The notes: generated by a model not told the origin, from the letters alone. Shown: positions 23,860-35,850, counted from the stretch's first letter. The stretch: 64,000 bases of DNA from Chrysomallon squamiferum (GCA_012295275.1 CM022671.1:3395065-3459064); one strand, 5' to 3'. Numbers and translations: made by a program.

Positions 23860-24215
23860 TGTTTATAGTGATTTACAACTGTTTTAATCCATCTAGTTCT
23901 ATTTACCATTTATTTTAAATTTAAAATTTCTTATATCATGTTTATAGTGATTTAAAACCTGTGTACAGCAATTGATCTACTAATAGTGATTTGAAACTGT
24001 TTCCAGAGATTTTAAACTGCTCAGTGATTTGAAACTGTTTTAGTGATTTAAATCTATTTTTAAACTGTTAATAACAAAAAGTTGTAGAAACATCATCCCA
24101 GTGCTAAAATAAAAGAAGAATATATTTTGTTATATAACTGATTAACAACAAGGTCTCTTTTGCATACAACAAAGACTCTTTTTATATACAGTAAGGACTC
24201 TTTTACATACAAATA
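23860..24215. repeat. Two short degenerate arrays
   Basis: At 23860-24070, AGTGATTTGAAACTGTTT-like blocks recur about every 28-45 bases. At 24145-24215, three copies of an AAGGACTCTTTTACATACA-like unit with about 33-bp period. Confidence 0.5.
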
Positions 24216-24785
24216 TGACAGTTTCTGATCTTTTTTTTTTCCTGTCAGTTATTTTGATATTTAATAGTTATATACTGAATTTAATTTATTAAATGTCTTA
24301 ATACATATCTCTTCCATCAGACTAATTCAGTAATTCTGACAGACAGAGAGAACATTTATTTATTTTCATGACATACAAGATGGTAGTACATGTTTATGTG
24401 TATCAGATAACAGAGAGAGATTCTGTAACTATTAAATGGCTGTAATGACCATGTGCAGTAACAAAGTGATGGTATTAATGACAGTGTATTATTATCTACA
24501 AACTGTAACCTAATCCTGTGTGCTTTTCTGGTAAACATCATGTAGTAAATAGGTTTAGTTGTATTTGGGGGTGGAGGTTAATGCCTCTGTGTGTGGGAGT
24601 AATTTAAATAATAATACAAAAAATGTCTTGCTAGGATTACATGGGTAAATATTTAAGCACATAAGTCTTGGCCTGAGAGGTTTTTCATGTCATATTTCAT
24701 TTTTACACATGAGACCAGTTTTAAATTAATAGAAACTGTTGTAAAATACTAATAACTGTTAAATTTTTTATGAGTGCTCTGACAC
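24216..24785. other. Non-coding stretch
   Basis: No gene, RNA or repeat recognised. Confidence 0.45.
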
Positions 24786-25400
24786 TGAATGCTCTAACCA
24801 TTAAGTCTGGTTAATGCTCTGTCTCTTGACTACAACTATGATGAATGTTTCTGCCTGAGAACTACAATAACTTAGTCTCTGGTGAATGCTCTAACAGAAT
24901 TACAACCATTATGTTTTGGATGAATGCTCTAACTTAACAAGACTTATTATGTCTTTGATGAGTGTGCTATCAATGAACTACAATGATTAAGTTTTTGAAG
25001 AATGCTCCTCTCTGAACTATAAATTTTAAGTCTTTGGTACATGCACCACATTGAACCACAACTCATTTTTTTTTTTTAATTTTTCAATGTTCTATTATTG
25101 AACTACAGTGATTAAATATTTGATGAATGCTCTACTGTTGAACTACAATGATTAAATATTTGCTGAATGCTCTGTTGAACTACAATGATTAAATATTTGA
25201 TGAATGCATTACTGTTGAACTACAATGATTAAATATTTGATGAATGCTCTGCTGTTGAACTACAATGATTAAATATTTGATGAATGCTCTGTTGTTGAAC
25301 TACAATGATTAAATATTTGATCAATGATCTGCTGTTGAATTACAATGATCAAGAATTTGCTGAATGCTCTACCATTGAACTACCTCTACTGAACCTAATT
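24785..25400 (-). repeat. 40-bp tandem array with a tRNA D-arm/A-box-like unit
   Basis: On the plus strand the unit reads TACAATGATTAAATATTTGA then TGAATGCTCTACTGTTGAAC. Copies are near-identical at about 25085-25375 and decay leftwards to 24785. On the minus strand the last copy reads GTAGTTCAATGGTAGAGCAT, which is what the D-arm and internal A-box of a tRNA or tRNA-derived SINE looks like. No acceptor stem or B-box is repeated, so these are not tRNA genes. Confidence 0.8.
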
Positions 25401-25699
25401 TGTGTTCTACTCAGTGTGATGTATCTGTGGTGTAAATCAATGATGTACAAGATAAAAATTCTCTCACTTGTTACTGTGTTAAACACAGCAGTAAATGCCA
25501 ATAACTGCCTGTCAGCAGAGGTGATCACGTAAACAGCACCACAGGCTCTGTCATCTGTACCCAGCTTAGTGCTGTAATCATTAAGCGTTTGGCCTTAACT
25601 CTGCTAGATACTCAGAACAAATCTTGTCTGTTCAGAGAAAAACCACCAATAAAAATATGTTGTATACAGAATCACATAAACAGCAGGATTGACTCTAAA

Positions 25700-25765
25700 A
25701 TTTGTAGACTTTAAAACCTGTAAGTAGTCGGGTCAAATCCTGTTGAGGAAAAGTGCAAAATCATT
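25700..25765 (+). mobile_element. Possible tRNA-like SINE remnant
   Basis: GTAGTCGGGTCAAATCCTG resembles a tRNA B-box/T-arm and is followed within 30 bases by an A-run (25765-25782), the usual order at a SINE end. The A-box part is not clear. Confidence 0.3.
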
Positions 25766-25899
25766 AAAAAAAAAAAAAAAAACTTGCTGCACAAACAAAA
25801 GTCAAAAGATTCATATTCAAGTACAACAGACTGTTTTGATTAACATACTAACACTAACGCTCTACTTTCTAAAACTTGCCTTCTGAATCTGAAATTAAT

Positions 25900-26460
25900 A
25901 CCTCTGTCAGTTTTTATTTGTCTGCTTGTATGTTTGTCTGTATGAATGAATCTGAGACTTTACTACTATTTTAAATATGATCTTCTAGAAGTGACGTGAC
26001 TGTACAAAATACAAATTTAACAACCACTGTTTCAAATTTCAAACATTTCCTCTGTGTATGTTTGTCTGTCTGTCAATGTGTTTAATGGTTAAGAACCTCA
26101 TTTTTAAAACTGACAGTGAACAGATCAGTGAATAGTCACTGTATTACATTTCTAACACCTTTCTCTTTGTTCTAGGAATGAGTTTTTGTCTGTCCTCTTT
26201 TAAAGTGTTTAACTGATCAATAATTGTCACCAGAGTTTTAATAGTTGCAGTTAAAGAATTAAAGGTTGTCTCACACTTGAAACAGCCCTTCCTTTGAGTC
26301 TGTCTGTGTTTTATCTGTCTTGTTTTAAAGTAATGTAACTTAGTTTCTAAAACAAGTCATTGAATCACTCTTCATTTGAGTCTGTCTGTCTGTATTTATG
26401 TATGTGTATCCTGTTTTAACATATGTAACGTTCATTTTAAAACTGACCAATCAATAAAAC
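25900..26460. repeat. Ancient tandem repeat with TCTGTCTGT core
   Basis: Blocks of the form CTTTGAGTCTGTCTGT...TGTTTTAAAGT...TTTCTAAAAC recur at about 25910, 26050, 26185, 26295 and 26380. Heavy divergence. Confidence 0.5.
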
Positions 26461-26980
26461 AATTAACTTTAGACAAAATTCAAAGTTCAACTGAAACACA
26501 AAGAAAAGAAGATAAGCATGGATTTTGAAAAACAAAACTCAGTGTTTAAAACTGAAATTACAGACAGCAATAAATGAGAAAAAAATTCATTTAGCTACAC
26601 CGCAGAAAGTCCCAAAGTTTTCACTAATTATCAAAGTGACTAAAACCATAATAAAAAATAGATAAAAATCATAAATAAATAAATAAAATAATAACTATAA
26701 CAGCAACAACAAGAAGAACAATGACAATAATAACAGCAGACAGGTCCAGTGTGTAGGAGATAAAGCTGAGGTCTAAGAACAGACACAGCAGACAGAACTA
26801 ACTGAAATAATTAGCAATCACTGGATCACAGGCTGACAACATTCCCTGTGTGTTTTCACTTAATTCCCAACTCATCTGAACACTAAGTAAAACTAAGCTG
26901 TGTTAAAACTAATTTCTGCACTTGTAAAGTATTTAAGCTTCAAGACTATGGCCTTGGTCCCTTGACCAGACAGCCTGTGA
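26461..26980. other. Non-coding stretch
   Basis: Contains short AAAT and CAA/AAC tracts around 26670-26730. No gene. Confidence 0.45.
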
Positions 26981-27022
<42 letters not shown>

Positions 27023-27094
27023 GAATATATGTGTATTTTTTTTATCTGTGAATATAAGGCATATAATTTGTATGCATATTTAGTCTGTGTGCAA

Positions 27095-27138
<44 letters not shown>
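26981..27138. repeat. Two (TG)n microsatellites
   Basis: TG runs at about 26981-27022 and 27101-27138, separated by about 80 bases of AT-rich DNA. Cys/Val and Thr/His open frames are artefacts. Confidence 0.95.
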
Positions 27139-27139
<1 letters not shown>

Positions 27140-27599
27140 AGTGTTTGTGTGTTCATGGTTTATTCTTACCAATTAATAATAAAACAGTCTTTTGGACCTA
27201 TTTTTATATAGCCATGTTGATATACATCACCATTAAGAAATAGAGACTGTATTATTTTTATATCAATATTTTTGAGGCAGTTACTTGTATGTCTTGAGAT
27301 AAAAAATATGAAAAAGGAAAAATGTTGACGTCTACTATTTTTTATTTAAGAAAATGTTTCTTCTATTTTGTACAATAAATAAATTAAAAACAAAACAAAA
27401 TCACAAAATCAACTTATAAATATTCTTATTTTTTTGAAGAAAAAAAAATCTCCAATTTATCTTTAAAATAATGATGAATAAATAAAAGAAAAAGTTATTT
27501 TAGTTTCCAAAAATCTATTTTGAAATCTTTTTCAAATGTGTATTATAATTTTAGGTTTTGTAACTGAAAATATTGCATCAAATACTAATTTTAAAAAAT

Positions 27600-27602
27600 T
27601 GA

Positions 27603-27643
<41 letters not shown>

Positions 27644-27750
27644 CAAAAATAAATCCTGAAAAATATTTAAATAAATAAATAAACAAAAACTTTTTTTTTT
27701 TTTTTTTCGTTTTTCACTCTTCCTTGTTTTTTTTTTTTTTTTTTTTTTTT
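27600..27750. repeat. Poly-A then poly-T runs
   Basis: A31 at 27610-27640, T17 at about 27691-27707 and T22 at about 27729-27750. The opposed A and T runs could form a long cruciform or be the tails of two oppositely inserted retro-elements. Confidence 0.85.
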
Positions 27751-27918
27751 TCTGATTGCAAATTCTATTTACATATTCATGAGAAAAAATAATTGACTGA
27801 CATGAGACTATTGTTATTTGAGATATCACAACATTAGGATGACACTATGATTATCTACTGAATTGGAAAAATACTCTTCTTTTTCATTTCTTTTTTTGTT
27901 TATGCTTGGATTTTACTT

Positions 27919-28000
27919 AATATATATATATATATGTATATGTATGTCTGTGTATATTTATATATGTGTATATATATATTTATATATGAAAATAAATAAA
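27919..28000. repeat. (TA)n-rich tract
   Basis: TATATATATATATG and related words. Generates a Tyr/Ile/Cys-rich open frame, an artefact. Confidence 0.85.
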
Positions 28001-28427
28001 TTAAATAAAACTAATGTACTTAGATATATTTCCCAGTCAAACAAATACTCTCCAACATTAAACAAAATCAAAATATATATCTGTTTAATAATAATAATCT
28101 TTTATTTTTCATTAAAATTCTAAATAACTATATTAACATATATTAAACAATATTTTACTTCTTAACTGTAGTTCATACAATCCACATAAAATCATCTTAC
28201 AAATTAAACTGTTCATTAAAGAAGATACAATAATTATTATTTCATCAAGGTTCAGGCAGGTCAGTCCTGGACCATAACAATATTAAATAAACCAGAAAAA
28301 CTCAATAATGTTTCAAATACTAAATAATTCAAATAATAATCTGTATCGAATAAATCAAACCATTTCACAAATCAGTAAATACCTTTGACGGGTAACTCAA
28401 CTGTAACCAACTTTGTAAAATATTCTG

Positions 28428-28459
<32 letters not shown>

Positions 28460-28630
28460 CTTTAAACAGTAAACAAAAATTAACAAACAAAAAAAAAATT
28501 ATGACAGGGATTATGAGGATTAACATAATAAATAGAGAATTGGATAAACAGATGTTTCAGGTATAAACGCATTTTGTCAACAAGATGTCAAGCTATGTAA
28601 GGAGCTGTCAGAAGAAGAAACAAAAACTGG
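28001..28630. other. Non-coding AT-rich stretch with T31 run
   Basis: T run at about 28429-28459. No gene. Confidence 0.5.
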
Positions 28631-28634
28631 CCAA

Positions 28635-28805
28635 TTTGAACGACTAATAAAAGTCAAACTATGAGGCTTACAGGAACAGTATGTGGCTAATAAAAGCTGA
28701 ATTCTGTGGCTTTCAGACACACTGAATGACCAATAAAAGTTGAGCTCTGCGGCTCAGAACCCCAGCATGTGGCTAATAAAAGTTAAACTCTGTGGTTTGA
28801 ATTGT
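28635..28805. repeat. 44-bp tandem repeat, four copies
   Basis: The word CTAATAAAAGT (or CCAATAAAAGT) recurs at about 28643, 28687, 28731 and 28773, each followed by AAACTCTGTGGCTT-like sequence and TGTGGC. Moderately diverged. Confidence 0.8.
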
Positions 28806-28989
28806 ACCGATACTGAAAGAAAACAACAAACTGGTCAAAATAACAAGTTATTTCACAGCAGAAAGTTTACAGCTAAAACAAGACACAATTCAAAATTTCT
28901 GTCTTGTCCAAATCTCAGTCAGTGATCCCCAGAAATATTATTACCCAGGGTCAATGGTCTATCTGTTGTGTTAGAAACATTTTAAATAC

Positions 28990-29235
28990 AAACTGCACAG
29001 ACACACACAAACACAAATATATACATTTACACAGTAAACAGAAATACACAAACACACACACACATATATAATTATATTCATATAATATGCAGTGCATACA
29101 TGTACACTCAATATAAACATACACAAACCTAGAAACATCCAGACATACACATATACACACAAATATACCCAGATACACATATACACACATGCATCTACAG
29201 AAACACATACAACACATACACAGAAACACACTCTC
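28990..29235. repeat. ACAC/ACAT-rich cryptically simple region
   Basis: Interleaved ACACATATACACA, ACACAAATATA and ACATAC words. Cys-rich minus-strand open frames come from this composition. Confidence 0.8.
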
Positions 29236-29529
29236 TGACACAGCTGACAGTAAATTACAGGTCTATAATCAAGTGAAATGTGTTGTGTGTGTGACACTAA
29301 TAAAATGACAGAATGAGAGAGATGCTGTAACAGACGTATAATGAGAAAATCAATGTAAATCACTTAAAACAGTTTATACCACTCTAATAAATCACATCTT
29401 TAATAACTTGATAAAAAAAATACAATTCTGCAGTATTAAACACACACAAAAAAAACCCCAAAACAATGTTTTTACATAAACAAACACTGAAATACGCTGT
29501 CTAAGATAAATTAAAATAAAACACTTTCA

Positions 29530-31608
29530 TGTATTCTGTGTTTTAAGTTAATTTATTTCAGTTTTACAGTTTTTCTGTATTGAGAAAACAGTTGGATGAT
29601 TGAGGACTGTATTCTGTGTTTTAAGTTAATTTATTTCAGTTTTACAGTTTTTCTGTATTGAGAAAACAGTTGGATGTAGAGAGGACTGTATTCTGTGTTT
29701 AAGTTAATTTATTTCAGTTTTACAGTTTTTCTGTATTGAGAAAACAGTTGGATGTAGAGAGGACTGTATTCTGTGTTTAAGTTAATTTATTTCAGTTTTA
29801 CAGTTTTTCTGTATTGAGAATACAGTTGGATGAAGTGAGGACTGTATTCTGTGTTTTAAGTTAATTTATTTCGGTTTTACAGTTTTTCTGTATTGAGAAA
29901 ACAGTTGGATGTAGAGAAGACTGTATTCTCTGTTTAAGTTAATTTATTACAGTTTTTCTGTATTGAGAAAACAGTTGATGTAGAGAAGACTGTATTCTGT
30001 GTTTTAAGTTAATTTATTTCAGTTTTACAGTTTTTCTGTATTGAGAAAACAGTTGGATGTAGTGAGGACTGTATTCTGTGTTTTAAGTTAATTTATTTCA
30101 GTTTTACAGTTTTTCTGTATTGAGAAAACAGTTGATGTAGAGAGGACTGTATTCTGTGTTTTAAGTTAATTTATTTCAGTTTTTCTGTATTGAGAAAACA
30201 GTTGATGTAGAGAGGACTGTATTCTGTGTTTAAGTTAATTTATTTCAGTTTTTCTGTATTGAGAAAACAGTTGGATGAAGTGAGGACTGAATTCTGTGTT
30301 TAAGTTAATTTATTTCAGTTTTTCTGTATTGAGAAAACAGTTGATGTAGAGAGGACTGTATTCTGTGTTTTAAGTTAATTTATCTCAGTTTTACAGTTTT
30401 TCTGTATTGAGAATACAGCTGGAAGTAATGAGGACTGTATTCTGTGTTTTAAGTTAATTTATCTCAGTTTTACAGTTTTTCTGTATTGAGAATACAGCTG
30501 GAAGTAATGAGGACTGTATTCTGTGTTTTAAGTTAATTTATTTCAGTTTTACAGTTTTTCTGTATTGAGAAAACAGTTGGATATAGTGAGGACTGTATTC
30601 TGTGTTTAAGTTAATTTATTTCAGTTTTACAGTTTTTCTGTATTGAGAATACAGTTGAATGTAGAGAAGACTGTATTCTGTGTTTAAGTTAATTTATTTC
30701 AGTTTTACAGTTTTTCTGTATTGAGAAAACAGTTGGATGTAGAGAAGACTGTATTCTGTGTTTAAGTTAATTTATTACAGTTTTTCTGTATTGAGAAAAC
30801 AGTTGATGTAGAGAGGACTGTATTCTGTGTTTTAAGTTAATTTATTTCAGTTTTACAGTTTTTCTGTGTTGAGAAAACAATTGGATGAAGTGAGGACTGT
30901 ATTCTGTGCTTTAAGTTAATTTATTTCAGTTTTACAGTTTTTCTGTATTGAGAATACAGTTGGATGCAGTGAGGACTGTATTCTGTGTTTTAAGTTAATT
31001 TATTACAGTTTTACAGTTTTTCTGTGTTGAGAAAACAGTTGGATGAAGTGAGGACTGTATTCTGTGTTTTAAGTTAATTTATTTCAGTTTTACAGTTTTT
31101 CTGTGTTGAGAAAACAGTTGGATGAAGTGAGGACTGTATTCTGTGTTTTAAGTTAATTTATTACAGTTTTACAGTTTTTCTGTGTTGAGAAAACAGTTGG
31201 ATGAAGTGAGGACTGTATTCTGTGTTTTAAGTTAATTTATTACAGTTTTACAGTTTTTCTGTGTTGAGAAAACAGTTGGATGAAGTGAGGACTGTATTCT
31301 GTGTTTAAGTTAATTTATTTCAGTTTTTCTGTATTGAGAATACAGTTGGATGCAGTGAGGACTGTATTCTGTGTTTTAAGTTAATTTATTTCAGTTTTTC
31401 TGTATTGAGAATACAGTTGGATGCAGTGAGGACTGTATTCTGTGTTTTAAGTTAATTTATTACAGTTTTTCTGTATTGAGAATACAGTTGGATGAAGTGA
31501 GGACTGTATTCTGTGTTTAAGTTAATTTATTTCAGTTTTTCTGTATTGAGAAAACAGTTGGATGCAGTGAGGACTGTATTCTGTGTTTTAAGTTAATTTA
31601 TTCCAGTC
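29530..31608. repeat. Satellite array, 79-bp unit, about 27 copies
   Basis: Unit landmarks: CTGTATTCTGTGTTTTAAG, TTAATTTATTTCAG, then TTTTACAG (present or absent, giving 79- and 71-bp forms), TTTTTCTGTATTGAG, AAAACAG or AATACAG, TTGGATGTAGAGAGGA. Copies are mostly over 90% alike by eye. AGAATACAG near the end of one unit pairs with CTGTATTCT at the start of the next across 16-17 bases, so copies carrying AATACAG can form a perfect 9-bp stem. Confidence 0.97.
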
Positions 31609-31680
31609 ACTGAACACTTGAAGAACATGTCCCCTGGCAGTGGTAGGAGTTAGAGAAGATTATAAAAAGCTGATTAACGG

Positions 31681-31735
31681 CTTATCTCAGATAAGTACAT
31701 TGATCAGTCAAGTGCTTATCTTGATCACAAGCACT
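31681..31735. promoter_or_regulatory. Two adjacent GATA-type palindromes
   Basis: CTTATCTCAGATAAG (31681-31695) is a perfect 7-bp inverted repeat around one base, containing two opposed GATA sites. AGTGCTT...AAGCACT (31711-31735) is a second perfect 7-bp inverted repeat whose left arm overlaps another TTATC. Both lie just beyond the satellite array. Binding is inferred only. Confidence 0.35.
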
Positions 31736-31739
31736 AATA

Positions 31740-33440
31740 ATAACATTAATATTTCTTAACTTGGCTAATAATGGAAAAAATACAATAGTCTAACACACAT
31801 TAATCATTAATAACATAAATAATACAATATTCTAGCATATATTAACTGTTATTTATGAAAACATCTTAATACTCTGTGCTTTATTTTCCCAATTTTACCT
31901 TGCAATTATGAAATATATTTTTAAAATATAAAAACAGAAGTATCTTGTATAGTATATAATCTAATAATACTGTGAGAAAATCTAAATTAGAATAACATTA
32001 CTACATACACACACTTTACACAAACACACACATCAAAATTATCTCAAGTCTAAGAAAAGTGCACTTTACACCTTTAACTAGATAAAGTAGAACCACTGGA
32101 ATTCCAAGAAATTTAACACGAGACAAAGTGTAAAACTTACAGTGTAATCTAGAACATGTAAATTCACTTATTTACAATTTCACATCATGTAAATGTCTGT
32201 ACATATCTGCAAGTCTGTGAGTCTGTCTGTCTGTCTGTCTGCCTGTTTGTTATTCTGTGATACAACCAGATGTCTAAGCCAGTGTGTGTTCTGCACTGTA
32301 ATTGAGTATAATGTTGGGAACAGATTCCAGATGGTCAGTTTTGTAAGTATGAAGTTTGTATGATTTACAACATGACTGGTCACCTTTGGAACCGATACAT
32401 CTATTGTCAAGTAACTGAACGGATGTAACAAATCTACAGTGACTGAGTATGGAATCTCCAGCAAAGAAAAAAAAAACAGAATAAAATGTCATGACAGTTT
32501 CAAGTCTATGTAAGAAATGTTGTCTTATTTATTTAATTTTTTTTTTTTAAACTTTTGTTTCCTTTTTTCAACTATAAGTCAGCAAAAAAAAAAAAAAAAA
32601 AAAAAAAGGTTGTTAAATAGACTGCCAATGTAAGTTTAAAAAAAAAATGCAGCATATAAAAAAATTATTAAGATAAAGTTTGATTATTCACAGAAACTGA
32701 AATTCACTTCTAACTAAAAATATAAATATTCATTTCTAACCAAAATCAAGAAATCCATATCTACTTCAAAATACAAATTACTTTTTTTTTTTTTTTTGTG
32801 TAAAACCATAAATAAAATATTTTTAAATCTATCTTAAAACACTATTATCTAACAGATCAATGTCTGTTTGGAACAGTGTATCACAGGATCAGTTCTGCTT
32901 TGTGCTTTCAAATACATTATTTCCTAATCCAACCAGTACTCCAGAAATGGTTCACCATAGATCATAGTATATTCTTTCAATAAATAATATATTATTATTA
33001 TTATTATTATAATATTGTTATATTAATATATTTGACGTCACAGATGTAAGGTGATTCTCTGGTATACTGTGTTAAAGATTCACTGTTGCTAGGCTCTAAC
33101 CATAGCCATTTGTGTAACAACAGACAGCAGCAGTCATCAAATCATCATTACAGCTAATAAACATTAATACACAAATATGTCGTCATTAATTATATATCAT
33201 ATAACAAAATATTCTATGTGATAATTAATTAATGGAGCAGACAGGGTGCATAATAAAGGAAAATTACTGCTGGTTTCATGTTCTGCATGCAAAAACATCT
33301 CGTAATCTGGTTGTTTCTAGGAAGGATGTTGTTTTGTGAGGGCAGCTTTTAACTAACACTGTGTCTAATTACACCTTCCTCTCTGGAGAGTTTAATTCAG
33401 CAAAATAATGTGACAAACTCAAAGTGAACATGATCACCGA
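31740..33440. other. Non-coding AT-rich stretch
   Basis: Includes a TCTG tetranucleotide run (32221-32243), T/A runs (32537-32549, 32584-32608, 32781-32797) and ATT repeats (about 32992-33011). No gene recognised. Confidence 0.5.
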
Positions 33441-34200
33441 GCTTTCAGCTGCAGACATCAGCTACTTCTGTGTGTCCGAGATCAAGTTCAAAAGCCAATG
33501 TGACAATTAGATTCAATGAATATTTGTTTAAGTCTTTTAATATCAAATGTTATTTTGCTGGTCAAATATACGCAATTTTTGTTATACTGTTTTTGTCAAA
33601 CCAACTTATCAATATTTTAGGGTTTCACCTGCAGATATTGGAAATCAAGTTTAATACGCTATTCAGTAAATGAATATTTGTTTTATATGTTTTAATATTA
33701 ATGGTTATTTGCTGATCAAATATATAGTTTTTTTTTGTCTATATTTGGGTTTGACTGGCAGAAATCGGTTATTTTTGTGCTTGAGATAAAGTTTAATACT
33801 CAGTTCAATGAATGAATATTTGTTTTATATCTGTTAATATTAATGATTTCTGTCAAGTTCGTGATTTTTTTATTATTATTATTATTATTTATTTCATATG
33901 TGTGTATATGAACTTATCACTACTTGGGTTTCACCTGCAGTTATTAGATATATCAAGATTGATATTCAGTATAACAATTAGATTTAACAAATGAATGATT
34001 TTTCTTAAAATACACTCTAACATTAATGGTTGTTGTCAAATATATGATTTTTTAATTGGGTTTTTCTATATCATCTTATCAATATGTGGGCTATCAGTTT
34101 TGTGTCTGAAATCATATTCCAAACTTCATCATGATTATTTTCCAAGACACTTCAATAGTAATGGTTATTTTGCTATAAAACATAAATGATTTAATTTTTT
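33440..34200. repeat. Ancient tandem array, about 165-190 bp unit
   Basis: Order repeated: GCAGAtATTGGNAATCAAGTTTAA-like, then TTCAGTgAATGAATATTTG, TTTTATATGTTTTAATATTA, ATGGTTATTTTGCTG, CTTATCAATATTTGGGTTTC. Copies start near 33445, 33625, 33755, 33935 and 34100, increasingly diverged to the right. Open frames are incidental. Confidence 0.6.
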
Positions 34201-35130
34201 GTATTATTATGGTTTTCCCAAAAATCAGTTACTACAGATATACAAGAATTAGTTTCAAATTATTAGGTGACAAGAATAAGATTTTATTATTATTATAATT
34301 TAATATCAACACTTCTGTTTTTTTTTTTTTTTAGCAAGTTTTTTAAAAAAATATAATGATGGGTTGATATCATCTCAAAAGATTTTAGCATTAATAGTTA
34401 TTATACTTCAGATATTATTTTTCTATAATCATCATATATGATAGAAAACCCCCCCCCAAAAACACCCCCTGTAATTTTGCTAAGATTAAAGTGTTTTTGA
34501 TGACAGTTACATATCAATGTATTTTTATCCAAAAATAAAATTATAATAAAAATAAAAGAAATTAATAATAACAATAATAATAATGTTTATCAGGTTTGAA
34601 AAAGTCATTTGTTTTTGTATAAAGATGGTATTTGTCAGAGAAAATCATTTGCTGTTTTTATTAAGACTAAAATAAACTTCACGATTAGCAGTTAGAATTA
34701 TTTTCATGACAGTATACAGGTTTTTTTGTATACTGAGGCTAAGAGCAATTCCTGTACCAAATCCAGTTTTCTTTTGGGGATAAGATTTTAAAGTGTGCTA
34801 ATTAAATTGTTATTTTCAACGATAATCCCCATAAGCTGTATATTTTTGTCACTGACATAAACCTGTGTTGACAGATTATTCATAAAAAACTGTAGAAATC
34901 TGACAAAAAGAGAGGAACTGCAGACTGTAATGTGTTGTTTAAATCCAGTGTGTGTGTATATAAACATGTAAACACAGGTTGTTTACTTGTTTGTAAACAC
35001 AGACTGTTTACTGACAAACACCTGCAAACGATTATTTCATTTGTTTTTCTCGTTACTGACGAAGCATGTGAAAACTCTTTTATCTTGCTGACACCTGCAA
35101 ATGAATGTTTCACTTTTGTTGTTCTTGTTA
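34201..35130. other. Non-coding AT-rich stretch
   Basis: Includes a C9 run at 34447-34456 and a short palindromic region of GTAAACACAGGTTG / GTAAACACAGACTG repeats at 34965-35010. No gene. Confidence 0.45.
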
Positions 35131-35137
35131 TCATCAG

Positions 35138-35290
35138 AGCATGTCAGGAACGGGAAATAGTCCAGTGACAGGTGCATGATGGGTATAGAAGAAAGGTATG
35201 TTTTATTTAATGATGCACTCAACATTTCTGTGAACATGTGGTTGAAGACCCACAGATAATGGAAAACAGACTTTAACAACAAAACTACTG
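35138..35290 (-). mobile_element. Two abutting decayed SINE pieces, antisense
   Basis: CAGGAACGGGAAATAGTCCA (35146 onward) resembles the mid-body of the recalled mollusc SINE read in antisense (CTGGAACGAGAAATAGCCCA). It is followed directly by GGTATGTTTTATTTAATGAT plus GCACTCAACA (35194 onward), which resembles the antisense 3' end (TGTTTTATTTAACGACGCAC). In a single element these would be in the other order, so two partial copies abut. Confidence 0.5.
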
Positions 35291-35379
35291 TTACTGTTGT
35301 CTTTCTCTTACTAGCTTAACTTCAGCTGATCAAGGCTCTTTTAAAACACTGTGAATAAAAAAAACACAGCTTAAAGAAT

Positions 35380-35665
35380 CAAGCAGGAACAGGTATTTGA
35401 TCTCTGTACCTGGATGACTAAATCAGTGCAATGTCAAACCTTGTTTTAAAATATTACGAATGGAAAACAATTATTTTGTAAGCTAAATATAGGAAAGGAA
35501 ATAGTCATTTTACTTTTATCCAGTTATTTTTGGGCAAAATTCAGAGCCAGTATTTGATCCAAATTACTAATGATCATTAAGATGGTAGCTTAGTCACTAC
35601 AATACCATAGCTGGATTTAAATAAAAACAGCAGAAAATGTTATTCTGATAAAATTGTATATTCTA

Positions 35666-35705
<40 letters not shown>

Positions 35706-35850
35706 AGATGGTTTTTCTGAGTAGAATCAAGTTCTGGGATTTGATCCTAGAAGCCACAGATTTTCAAGATATCCAGTTCCAGAATCTGATTAAGGTGATC
35801 ACAGATCTTAAAGACCATTGAACGGCTTGTTTTAAAATACTTTAACTGGA
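35380..35850 (-). mobile_element. Cluster of three tRNA-like repeat remnants
   Basis: GGAACAGGTATTTGATCTCT, GAGCCAGTATTTGATCCAAA and TTCTGGGATTTGATCCTAGA (about 35391, 35550, 35730) are related to each other; in antisense each gives a GGATCAAAT-type B-box. The second also has GTAGTGACTAAGCTACCAT on the minus strand, A-box-like. The first and third share CTTGTTTTAAAATA downstream. An A33 run separates the second from the third. Confidence 0.45.

Noticed and set aside
25085-25375. Could the 40-bp array be a cluster of tRNA genes?
   Set aside because: Only a D-arm/A-box-like portion is repeated; 40 bases cannot hold a tRNA and no T-arm or acceptor stem is present.
28951-29363. Cys-rich 96- and 130-residue minus-strand frames
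   Set aside because: Two overlapping frames of the same ACACAT-rich DNA; the cysteine pattern comes from TGT codons in the repeat.
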